The position numbers and the translations under genes are program-made. Shown piece after piece: positions 1-10,900 of a DNA stretch of 64,000 nt (position 1 is its first letter; each line of letters opens with the position of its first letter). The notes beneath the pieces were generated by a model. It ran no database searches, was not told the origin of the DNA, and saw only the letters and a program-made list of their open reading frames with translations. Source of the stretch: Tubulanus polymorphus (Eukaryota > Nemertea > Palaeonemertea > Tubulaniformes > Tubulanidae); assembly GCF_964204645.1 (NCBI RefSeq), contig NC_134025.1, positions 26,690,001 to 26,754,000 on the forward strand, given 5' to 3'.

Positions 1-390
1 AAGATTTAGAAATAAAATCTTGTTACGAAAAATAACCGAACAACACTTTTATAGTAAATATACACTGCTCACTTCCGGGCGTATTGATTTTGATTGATAA
101 TAGTCTATTTCAATTGAAAATATCAAGCAATATGATTTTTGAAGCAACATGAAGAGAATTTTTTAGCTTTGCCTTACAAATTTTGACAATTTATCTTCAA
201 ATAACTGAAAAATGTGGTAATTTCAAATATGGAACTATTTTTTGTTAAAACCTAAATTCAGGATTTGGACTTTACTTTGGCGCTGATGATATATGCTGGT
301 CACTGTGTTGTTATGCTCTACGATTTGCCGCTGTTGATGTGAGAGGTGTCAAACTAATTATTACTCTCAAGTCGTATCCATTTGCCCTGA
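1..390. other. Upstream region of parkin, no gene seen
   Basis: This AT-rich stretch has no long reading frame and no recognised repeat. It should hold the promoter and 5' leader of the parkin gene that starts at 391. I see no clear TATA box or other element that I would name. Confidence 0.4.
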
Positions 391-2530
391 ATGGCCGACG
401 AAAAGATTAAAATTAATGTGAAACATGGAAAGGCTGACCCAATAGTTGTCAATGTGAACAGTTCTTCAAGCTTGCTTGAATTGAAAACAGCTCTGTTTGA
501 TAATTTGCAACAGGCCACGCCTGATGGTTGTAAAGTCAAATGGTCTGCTAACGATCAGCTCCAAGACATAAAATTGATATTTGCTGGCCGAGAATTGATA
601 GATGATTCCGCTCCATTGAAGGTAATGCAGCTTCAATGCGTTGTCATTTTCAAATTCTTTAACGCCTGTCGCTGTACATCTATATTCGCTTTTCAGGATT
701 TTGATATTTGCGAAAATACTGTTATCCATGTTGTTTTGTCAGATAAAAGAAACAGAAGTAGGAAGGTATCTGATGAACATCACCATAGATTGAATGCTGG
801 TTAGTTTCATATTGATGTCAAAACATTATAGTGATAATCTATTATTCTCATGTGATATTGAAAACATTTTCTTTTTATTATTAGTTGGTGAGGAGAATGA
901 GTATTTTTACATATACTGTAAAAGTCCTTGTGGGACAGTCAAGTCAGGGAAATTAAGAGTCAGATGCTGCTCATGCAAAGAAGGTGCTTTTACATTAAAC
1001 AAGGTACCATTGAGATGTTCGAGTTAAAAGCTATTGATTTGATTCTCAATTCTGATGAAAAATTAAAGTATTGTGCTTTTACCTGTAAATTAGGATCCAA
1101 GTTGTTGGCAAGATGTTCTGGTGAAAAAACAAATAAGTGGCAAATGTGAAGATACAAATTGTAATGGACAATTTGCAGTAGGTGAAATTGTGACTAGTGA
1201 CTGAGTAGTAACTTAAGCCTTTTTCAACCATGCTCATTTTCCCAATTGATTTTGTTTTGCAGGAATTTTATTTCAAGTGCCATGGGCATACGTCACTAGG
1301 AGAAAATGACACTGTTGTTGCATTACATCTCATTCGACCAAACTCAATGGGCGTTTCTTGTATCACCTGTCTAGATATTCCGTAAGTAGAAGATTGAAGG
1401 TTTTTACTTTTGAATGTATATTGTAGGTACGTGCTTTAGGATTTTGAAACTATTTTCAGAGATTTAGTGCTTGTATTTCGTTGTAATGCTGGTCACAGTA
1501 TATGTCTAGAATGTTTTCGGCTTTACTGTCTATCGAAATTAAATGAAAGAGGCTTCATTCAGCATGAAACTATTGGTTATACCCTGCGTTGTCCAGGTAA
1601 GATTGTAGCTGAATCACTTAACATGCATCACTCATTTTATTTACTAGTTTAGTGTGCTTTTGTTAACTGTTAGTTCAAATTTACTTACACAGCAGGTTGT
1701 GATGATTCTTTTATTGAGGAGATTCACCACTTTAGGATATTAGGAAATGAGCAAGTAGGTTGAAAATAGGTAAATTCTTTTAGTAGCCTATACATTAAAT
1801 TGTATGAATACAGTTTTGGCTGCGTAAATTGTAGTATGACCGATACCAAAGTTTTGGCGCTGAAGAACTTACCTTAAAACATGGAGGTATTGTCTGCCCA
1901 AAACCTCGCTGCTGTGCTGCTTTTCATCCAGGTCATGATCAAAGAAGAGTTGAATGTATGAAATCACATTTGCAAGGCTGTGGGGTAAGACCATTAAATG
2001 ATAACATTGTATTTTCATTTCTCATTTCAGTTCTGGTAATCGAATAATTTGATGAATTTTGTAGTTTGTTTTCTGTCGATTCTGTTTTAATGAATATCAT
2101 GATGGGCATTGCGATGAATTGCTAACAAATACGCCTTCAGCAAGTGGATTAGTAGGTATCATTTGTAGATAAATCGATATCTAATTTTGACCGTTCAAAA
2201 ACATTTCACTTTCATTCCTTTTCTCAGAGCAAAATATTCACTGCTGAACAAGCTGAGAAAGCAAGTTGGGAAAAGGCGAGTAAGGCGCTGATTAGATTAA
2301 CTACAAAACCGTGTCCTACTTGTAAAGTGAAAACTGAACATGGTGGTATGTTCCGCTATAGTCATTTGAATGAAATGATATTCTACGTATTATTAACTTG
2401 TTGTAACATCCATTTGATGCTTACAGGTGGGTGTATGCACATGATGTGCGCTCAATGTAAATCAGAGTGGTGCTGGTTGTGTAATATTCCTTGGAACAGA
2501 GATTGTCAAGGCAAACATTGGTTTGGATGA
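391..2530 (+). CDS. PRKN: E3 ubiquitin-protein ligase parkin (RBR type), split gene
   Basis: Parkin ubiquitinates outer mitochondrial membrane proteins after activation by PINK1. About ten coding exons are visible (roughly 391-621, 696-765, 885-1003, 1094-1177, 1263-1381, 1460-1596, 1696-1754, 1835-1984, 2065-2151, 2228-2345, 2427-2530). Exon 1 and 2 give a ubiquitin-like domain (LIFAGREL core). Next come RING0 ([11 protein letters not shown], then EFYFKCHGH), RING1 ([14 protein letters not shown]), the IBR (GCGFVFCRFC) and RING2 with CPTCK and GGCMHMMC, which holds the catalytic cysteine equivalent to human C431. The protein ends in HWFG, where human has HWFDV. The human Ser65 position reads Thr (ENTVIHVV). 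The join of the linker between exons 2 and 3 is out of phase as I read it, so a small exon may be missing there. The identity is secure; exact borders are not. Confidence 0.95.
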
Positions 2531-3029
2531 TCAAATTCAGACTCCCTATCATTGAGAAGAACAGTGAAAACATACTTTCGAATTACTGGTGCTTCTATTT
2601 AATCGGTGTGTAATTGTAATATACAGCTATATGTAAACAACTCACTCCAATGATCTGTTAAATTTGTGCCATAAAAGCATCTAATTCATGTAGGCCTATT
2701 ACTGAATTCCTAATATCATGATATATCAAAATAAGATTATGCAACAGTAGTATACGTAGGAATTGATCTCGACCTACATGTAAGTTTGATACCGAATTTT
2801 TAAGTTCTGGTACATTCATCAAGACAAAGCTAAGAGTGAAGTCTATTTAGAAATGTCTCCTGTTAAATATTTTCTGTTCAATGAATATAGATTTATTAAG
2901 TTATTCAAGTTCTTCAAATATTTTTTCTACCTGAGAGTTTCGGACCTCGGCGGTTATTTTTCCTGCAATTCTTAATCCACGCAGCAAGCGCAATTATTGA
3001 GAATACATAAATCGTTTCAATTTCAAGTT
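2531..3029. other. Parkin 3' flank, no gene seen
   Basis: The 500 bp between the parkin stop codon and the stop codon of the convergent cysteine-rich gene contain no supported coding sequence. They should carry the 3' UTRs of both genes. Confidence 0.4.
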
Positions 3030-3482
3030 TTAAACAGCCATCCACTTGAATTGAACTGGTACTTTCCCATCAGAAAAACAACTGATTTTCGGACTTGCTG
3101 GATATTGTGGCCAGCGTAGAGTGATAATGTTGGTGCCGATTTTGCATCCCGTAAAAACCATGTCTACAGGTCGACGGCACTGATCTCTTCCATGGGGGCC
3201 ACACGCCAGAACTTTACAGCAAATGACGGTTGGGCTTGTGATCATATATCTAATATACCCCCTTCGACTTCTACGAGCGTATTTGTCGCGGCATATTGGC
3301 CCGTACTGTTTGACCGGAGCTTTACATGTCATCTGCAAAACAGGAAAATAAATTCCAACGCATATTGTGCATATGTTTCTTTTTTGTGAATTAGTTAGTT
3401 ATTGAAACAGTCATATTACCTGCGATGAAGAATAGGAAAGACATCCCAGTAAGATTAGCAAACCTAAAATTGTCATCTGCAT
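3030..3482 (-). CDS. Secreted eight-cysteine protein, copy A (unknown family)
   Basis: I do not recognise this family. Exon 1 (3482-3420) encodes a classic signal peptide with a hydrophobic core (ILGLLILLGCL) ending in SSSQ. A phase-0 intron of about 87 bp follows, with donor CAG/GTAATA and acceptor TTTTGCAG. Exon 2 (3332-3030) encodes about 100 residues and a stop. The mature part has eight cysteines in the pattern C-x10-C-x23-CC-x4-C-x7-C-x10-C-x21-C, an arginine cluster (ARRSRRG), the block ICCKVLACG and a C-terminal PVQFKW motif. The start at 3482 is chosen because it gives the shortest plausible signal peptide; a second ATG lies two codons later and the open frame continues upstream. The same plan recurs in the gene at 4466-4945. 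It is probably an extracellular ligand, defence peptide or matrix protein; no function is claimed. Confidence 0.75.
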
Positions 3483-3683
3483 GATTGAAACCTTTAATGT
3501 GCGAATCTTAAGAAAAAAATTTCCTTCAAGCACTGGACATACGCAGCGTGAAAGCGGGAATGTGGCATTACAAACTTTCCACAAAAAAATGGGGTTAATT
3601 TCCGTAATTTGCAAACAAGTTATTAGGCCTATATAGTTGCGTCATTTTATGATCAGCGACACAGTTTGTATATTAGGTATCAT

Positions 3684-3920
3684 CTACGAGCAATCATCTC
3701 AAAGTTGAGATGATTGCTCGTATCAGCCAGTACTGTTTATAGTAATACCGATTGGATACCTTGGTTGTTCTGATATTTTGCTATTCCCAAACTGTGCAAA
3801 TCCCGTAAAATACGATCTTATACTTTATCCGCAACTGCGTTTGATTAAATCGGGGGTTGATTGAAAATATGTACTTAAATACACCTACGAGCAATCTGAA
3901 TTCAGATAATTGCTCGTAGG
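3684..3920. repeat. Paired palindromes with shared ACGAGCAAT arms
   Basis: A perfect inverted repeat with 18-base arms and a 2-base loop lies at 3685-3722. A second inverted repeat lies at 3884-3920, with 12-base arms around an inner CTGAATTCAG palindrome. The outer arms of both carry the same word, CTACGAGCAAT and its complement. The outermost arms also pair with each other, so the whole 237-base unit could be one element with terminal inverted repeats. I see no clear target-site duplication. Confidence 0.6.
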
Positions 3921-4145
3921 ATACACGGTGATATGTTTATGTGGCAACTTTCATCACTTAGACTGGAGAGTTACGCGTCGATTCGGACCTGACGATCACG
4001 ACACATTCGATTTCAGTTATTCGTTTTTCATATCCTCCAGTAACGACTTTTTCTTGGATCTACGACATATTAACATCCCGTAAAACGTTGGGTTGTTGCA
4101 TGGCCGAAATGATGTAATGAGTTGATTATGATATATTCTATAAAA

Positions 4146-4319
4146 TTAAAACCCACTTCATACAAAATTTAAAGATTAAAAGCAAATTCTATTCATCAAA
4201 ATATAAAATCAAAAGATAGGACGGTGATCTCAGGGTTCGAATTATTGTGTCTTTTGATTTTAATTTTTGATAAATGAAATCTTATAATCTTTTAAATTTT
4301 GTATATAGTGGGTTTTAAA
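4146..4319. mobile_element. Probable 174-bp fold-back MITE
   Basis: The two ends are long imperfect inverted repeats: TTAAAACCCACT at the left and AGTGGGTTTTAA at the right. The pairing continues inward for most of the element (ATACAAAATTTAAA and its complement, then ATCAAAAGA and its complement). Both ends abut TTAA, the target duplicated by piggyBac-class transposases. It has no coding capacity. It sits between the two tandem cysteine-rich genes. Confidence 0.65.
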
Positions 4320-4465
4320 CTTATTCTCCACGCAGAATGTTGCTCAGTAAATGCAATTTAAAGTTCGCTATGTGTTTTAATAATGGCATATGCTATATTA
4401 TTTTTGAATATATGTACATTTCTTAAAATTCTGTTTTGAATTGGCAAAATTACAAAAGAGAACAA

Positions 4466-4945
4466 TTAAGCATTCCACGAGAAATAAACTGGTAGTGCTC
4501 CAGCGGATAGACAACTGACACGTGGATGAGCGGCGGGAAATCTTGGCCAAGGTAGAACGGCTGTGATAGCGCTGCTGGTCTGTCTGTTGCATCCAACAGG
4601 ATACATACGTCTCATCCGATTAAAACATCGTCTCGAATTTTTGGCACCACACGCGAGGACTTTACAGCAAATGACAGTGTTCGGGCTTGCTGTGGTGATC
4701 GTATATGTAATCATATTGCCACGACCTCGACGAGGGGACATGTGCTGACAGTCTGGTCCGTAGCGGATGATGGTGGCTTGACAATTCTTCATCTGTAAAT
4801 AATGACATACTATCGGCATCGAGTCAACCAGTAACTGATAGTTAACATTTACTGAATTCCTAACGATTGTATGACTTACTTGAGCTAAGCAATGGGACAG
4901 CCTCCCTGCCATGATCATTAAAACAAAAATACCAGTTGTTCGCAT
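4466..4945 (-). CDS. Secreted eight-cysteine protein, copy B (unknown family)
   Basis: This is a paralogue of the gene at 3030-3482, about 130 residues long. Exon 1 (4945-4880) encodes a 22-residue signal peptide ending in CLAQ. A phase-0 intron of about 87 bp follows (donor CAA/GTAAGT, acceptor TTTACAG), then exon 2 (4792-4466). The mature protein has eight cysteines in the pattern C-x10-C-x26-CC-x4-C-x7-C-x11-C-x25-C. It shares with copy A the basic cluster (SPRRGRG), VICCKVLACG, a tryptophan-proline segment (LPWPRFPA) and a C-terminal PVYFSW block. Intron position, intron length and phase match copy A, so the pair arose by tandem duplication. An unspliced reading frame also crosses the intron, but the splice signals and the paralogue argue for removal. 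Function is unknown; secretion is a confident prediction. Confidence 0.78.
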   Translation of the reverse strand: MRTTGIFVLMIMAGRLSHCLAQVSHTIVRNSVNVNYQLLVDSMPIVCHYLQMKNCQATIIRYGPDCQHMSPRRGRGNMITYTITTASPNTVICCKVLACGAKNSRRCFNRMRRMYPVGCNRQTSSAITAVLPWPRFPAAHPRVSCLSAGALPVYFSWNA

Positions 4946-6000
4946 GATGAAAGTTAGCGCGCCCGAACTCCAGCGCTTGCAACTTCAAATACAGATGGAA
5001 ATCTCTATTTCCCACAGCAAATGATTTTGAGACTAAATCTAAGGCAGATATTTATGTTGATATGAATAACAAACAAACATTGGTTGGACAAACACTTGTT
5101 TTATTTACACAGTCAACATCTTGGAAACAAGAGAATAAGTGTTGCAAATTTCTGTAGGTCAGATAAATATGACATTAACGAGCCATAAAATGATAGTAAG
5201 ATGAAAATAACCCAGCCCTTATATCATGTCTAATGAAAAATATTCTGGAAAAATATTTCACCAATCAGCGAATTTCACTTGAAGACCCATTAACGCGAAT
5301 AGAAAAAGGCTTCGCTTGGCTAATTGTTAGTTTAAAGGGTAACCGACACTACACGGTAGGTTCTCACAATTTACTTTTTCTATTCAACCATTCTGCAAGA
5401 ACGGTCACTGATTTCATATATAAAACACCGGTTGCTAAATTTAAGTCAATAACAAGTATGTATAATACATTATAGGTAAATAAAGGATCTGTTTGTAAAA
5501 TGATTATTGGTGTAAATCAAATGAGAAAGCTAGAACATTTCGTATTTGAGTGTCATAAACTTATGTGTCATTTTTGGAAGTGCAAACACTGAGATCGATG
5601 TTATCTCTTCTCTTTGATCCTATACGTTGAATGTTGATGATATATATGTCATCGCCCAGGAGCTGTGCGAAAAACTTTCCAAAATTGAATATGAGTGTTA
5701 AAAATAATCTATACAAACTACACAACGAGTTTAATTCACACACGAGGAATATGTACATAATATTCGTAAAAAGTGCGTTAAGAAGACATTATCAATGTTT
5801 GAATGAAACCACAGGTATATATAGAAATCGGATATATACGTCTAGCTGGATCAAATGAATTATGTAACGGTCTTTTGCAATGAATAAACCAACTTAGAAT
5901 GCCACCACTATTACACAGTTATATGCACAGAAATTCACTATTACGAATATGCTTGAAAAGAAGAAATCTATCTAGATAGATCGAAGATTGATTAGACGTT
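4946..6000. other. Intergenic, no supported gene
   Basis: Several open frames of 60 to 95 codons occur here, but none resembles a known family, has a signal peptide with a matching splice site, or is echoed elsewhere in the window. I see no repeat structure worth naming. Confidence 0.4.
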
Positions 6001-6529
<529 letters not shown>

Positions 6530-6949
6530 TATTTCGTTTAGAACAGTCTATTTATTATATCCCCGCTGTACAAAGGGATTTCAAGATGAAGTTCCGATTC
6601 TCTTTTCTCACTCGAGTAATTTGAATAGAACTGAAGGCGTAATACGATACTTGAATAAATCCCGAAGTATCGTTATTCGTTGGCTGACTGACAGTAGAGA
6701 CACTTGTTGTTACTAATGGTCACTGTCGTATAGTCATTATTCGTTGAGCAGTAACGGTAACCAAGGGACCATTTGAAGTGTTTCACGCGCGCCTCAACGC
6801 TTTTCGATAACGACGTATTGTATATTAAAACCAACGATTAATATTTCCTTAATTTAGTATGTTGTATGTCGGGGGTATGCGTGAACATTTAATTAATAAC
6901 TAGCTGAAATGGGGCATCGCAGCATGGATAGTACGGCACCCGTGGAGCG

Positions 6950-7610
6950 AACTTAAAATTTCATTTCATTGCCATCCGGAACTCGTTCTGCAAATAAATC
7001 CGCCCAACCATGCGCCCATAAATGATTTTTAGTGTCTTTAGGGGTTTGTTTGTTTCCCGTAGAAGCAAACTCTCGGCCCCTGGCCGGTTCTCCGGGTCCC
7101 CGACTGAGTGGCTCCACGTCGAATGCGGGGTCTCTACGCGGGTACCAGCCAGTTTTTCGGCCCACCAGATTAAGACAGTTCTCTTATGGGCTGCTGTTGC
7201 GGATGAGTAGAGGGTCCAAGGCGGCCACAGCAGGTGTCGGCCGCCGCCGGCCGTGACGGGCGGTTATCGCCCGGCCGCCGCCCCGGGGGCCGTGCTGGAA
7301 GGGGTCACATTGCACGACCTTTCGCGGGCCCCAAGCAACGTAAAAAAATCCAAGCCCGCGCATGCACCAGCCGTGGCTAATTACTTGTTGAGTCCATCCA
7401 ATTACAGTTTCGTACCACCGTCGCTGCCGCCGGCGGGGGTGATTCATGGTGCTGTGCCCGGTGTCTCGCCCATTACCAGTGAAATTGTGCCAGCTAAAAG
7501 TCCGATTCCGGGTTGTAATGCTTACTTAAAATGGCAGCCTCCATGGATTTTTAGATTTCGAAATTTGTATTGTACTGAAATTTTGGTTTATTTCATAAAT
7601 GACATTCAAC
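6950..7610. promoter_or_regulatory. GC-rich block, likely DHX57 promoter and 5' leader exon
   Basis: From about 6950 to 7550 the sequence becomes strikingly GC- and CpG-rich against an AT-rich background, with runs such as GGCCGCCGCC and a self-complementary stretch near 7225-7290. It ends at a good splice donor (CAAC/GTAAGT at 7610-7611). A matching acceptor (TATTTCAG) lies at 7886, 24 bases before the DHX57 start codon, so the end of the block is plausibly an untranslated first exon. Open frames on both strands here look like by-products of base composition. An inserted, degraded element is the alternative. Confidence 0.45.
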
Positions 7611-7909
7611 GTAAGTAGGCTATATCTAAACTAGGGTATTTTAAGTTTTGGTTCTACATGATTGTTCATATAACTAGGAACAGAAATGTCGATTCACGTA
7701 TCCTACATGCCGATTTGTTTGTCAACTCGTCAATAAAAAAGAATTGGATTGAATAGGTGTCGGCAGTTGCTTACAATATCTACGGCACTTACTTATTCAT
7801 TGAATTTTTGTTTTGTTTATGAATTTTACTTTATAAAATCAACCAGCGCTAAAACCTTATATTTCATCGAATTTCTTTTATTTCAGAATTTAGTTTGCTA
7901 TAGTCTACC

Positions 7910-10900
7910 ATGAATTCAGTGAAACGAAGAGGTGGTAAACCGAACCGTGGGGGTGGTCGTGGTACGGTAGGGGGAGGGGCTAATAGAGGAAGAGGTAATG
8001 GTTCCGCAGGAAGAGGAAATAGAGGAGGAGGAAATAGAGGAGGAGGACGAGGTTCAGCCACAGGCATCGGCAGCAAAGGATTCGGAGGCAGCAGAAAACA
8101 AAACTATGATCTGTTACCTGATGATGACATACCTTTAATGAAAAGCAACAAATCATATGACGAACCACCACAGAGGTAATGGTTCAGTTTTCATCTGCAT
8201 GAGTAATGATTCTGATCTGATGAAAGTGGACTTCCATTTTATTAATGAAGCCTTTTTTCAAAATTCTTACAGGATCATTCGTAAACCGCCGAGTAAGGTC
8301 GCAATGCAAACATTACACATGTCTCAAGAAAATCAAGATATGGTTTATCAGATGCTTGTAGATGTCCATCGACATGACAGTGATGCAGATAGAGGCTTTG
8401 GGTAAGGGTTAATGGTTAGGCTAGATTCCTTGTTTCTGACTCTCTGTCATTCTGAATATGTTTTTATAAATACTTCAGGGCTACAGTCAACGTTTTGGAT
8501 CATCGAGATGTATCTCATTATTGGACAAAAGACAACAAATTACAAATAGAAGGTTCTCAATCTCACGGTATAGTAGTTGGTGCTACATTGGGTGACCTAG
8601 CTAATGAAGATCTACTCGGCATTCCATTGAAAAAACTACAAAGGTAAAAAATTTTGAAATACCATAAATTTCTCATGCTGGTATTCATACTTCCTGTATG
8701 TTCTCATGAATACCCGTGTGATTAATTTCTTTTGAGGTATGGGTTTGATAAGCAAAGATGTTTAGATGCCCTTAATGAAAATGACAAGGATGTCGGAGCT
8801 GCCTTGGAATCCCTTATTTCGATTTCTTGTGATGTGTCTCTTACACCAGTGGACTGTGAAGCCACATATGAAGAAGTAACAGAGCAGCGTCAGGAAGAAA
8901 TGCTAGCTTTATCATCAATTTACGGAGAATCATTCGAGGAAAGACTTCCGAACCGTGTATGGTCTATAAAAATAGATTTACCTTCGCTGAATGACCTACT
9001 ACAAAGGAAACAGCAACCGTCGGCAAGGACTATCACTGCTCAAACCGAATCAACGGTTAATGAATCATGCCGATTCTTTCTAAAAGGATCTTGTCGTTAC
9101 GGTCGTAGGTGCCGATATAAGCATGTATTAGAAGTTGAAACTGCTTATTCAGGAAAAACTGACACAACAATTGATTGTCCAGATGAAAATAATTGCGCTT
9201 ATATTTACGAGTTAGAAATACGTTTTCCTAAAGACAATAAGTATCCGTATCAGTGTCCGATAGTTGCATTTTCATCAACTAATGATGCACTTCCTAGATA
9301 CTGCTGTTTGAATATGACCATGAGGTTGATTGAGGAGGCAAAATCTTGTCTTTCTGATAATGCAATGCCAATAGTGTTTACTCTAGTCAGTATTTTAGAC
9401 GATGAAAATGAGTGGGTGAATATACTATCAAAACCTGAACATTTATACAGCTTAACAGAACCGATCATATCGAGGATAAATCACGCCAAAAAACTACAAT
9501 ATAATGATCATGAAATGGAGGACAGCGATCGCGTTGACGCTTCAAACAATGGAAATGTATCAGAGGAAGAAGAAAATGTTACAAAACAATCTATGAAATC
9601 TGTAGAAAAGCCAATTAGAAGAGCTAATAGAGGAAATGAAACTAATATGAAATTGGATTCGTTCAAAGATGATCTCCGTATCAGAGACAAATTCAAGGCT
9701 ATGGTAAATGGAAATAGACAGAAACTGATAAAGCATATATTTAGATAGTACATGTATTTCATAATGTCCTCTATTGTAGGTAAAACGTGATAGCTATCAG
9801 AAAATCTTGACTCAAAGAAAGAAACTTCCTGCCTGGGATATGCAGAATACTGTTATAGATGTAATTGCAAATAATCAAGTGACAGTTATTAGTGGAATGA
9901 CTGGGTAAGTTTAGAATATCTAGTTGAAATTTAGATCGGGTACTCGTACATAGCCTTCTATCTGTTATGCGTACATTTTATTTTCAGCTGTGGTAAAACG
10001 ACGCAAGTTCCTCAGTTTATTCTCGATTCATTTATTGGTAAAAAACAGGGGAAAATTTGTAACATCATTGTGACACAGCCGAGACGTATTTCTGCAATGG
10101 CCGTAGCCGAAAGGGTATCGGAGGAACGTTGTGATAAAATCGGTGGTATTGTAGGATATCAGATCAGATTAGAAAACAGACAGGTGAATTGATAAATTTA
10201 CTAAGGTTTATCGGGGAACTTGTCAAGTATCAGTATTTGCTAGCTCCCAGTATTGATTCCGGGTTCATGTGTTCCATGTTCCCTGCGTCATGTGCGTTGG
10301 TCTTTATGATGTGTAATGAGTATTAACGGTATCATACTTGTTATTATATTAAAGTCTCGGCTAACTCGCCTGTTGTTCTGTACAACGGGAATCTTATTGC
10401 GTCGATTAGAAGTAGACATGGATCTAGAAGGAGTCACTCACATCATCATCGATGAAGTTCACGAAAGAAGTGAAGACAGGTAAAATACATTCAGCTGTTA
10501 GTACCGGTGATACTGATTCATATGTCTGCAGTCTGATACATCGTATTTGCAGTGATTTTCTCATGATGGTAATGCGTGATCTGTTGAATATAAGACCTGA
10601 TATTAAACTGATCTTGATGAGTGCAACCCTAAATGCTGATCTATTCTCTCAGTATTTCGGGGATTGTCCTGCTGTTGATATTCCTGGTAAGTTTGGTAGT
10701 TTTGATTCAGAATTTCGGCATTGACATGTTTCAGAACTTGCCGATAATGATTCAAATTCTTCTGTAGGGAAAACATTCCCGGTTGACAAGATTTTCCTTG
10801 AAGAGGCAATTGAAATGACTGGGTGAGTATTTCTTACTTTGTTAGGAATGCCATGATAAGCTATTGTAGCTCTAGATTGAGGAAATTCCTTCCAGGTATG

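Noticed and set aside
5233-5475. 80-codon open frame on the plus strand
   Set aside because: No recognisable motif, splice partner or repeat elsewhere; ordinary for AT-rich DNA.
7184-7447. Minus-strand Arg/Gly-rich open frame in the same block
   Set aside because: Same reason; no splice partner and no resemblance to a family.
7253-7618. 121-codon open frame on the plus strand in the GC-rich block
   Set aside because: The composition explains the open frame, no domain is visible, and it runs past a splice donor.
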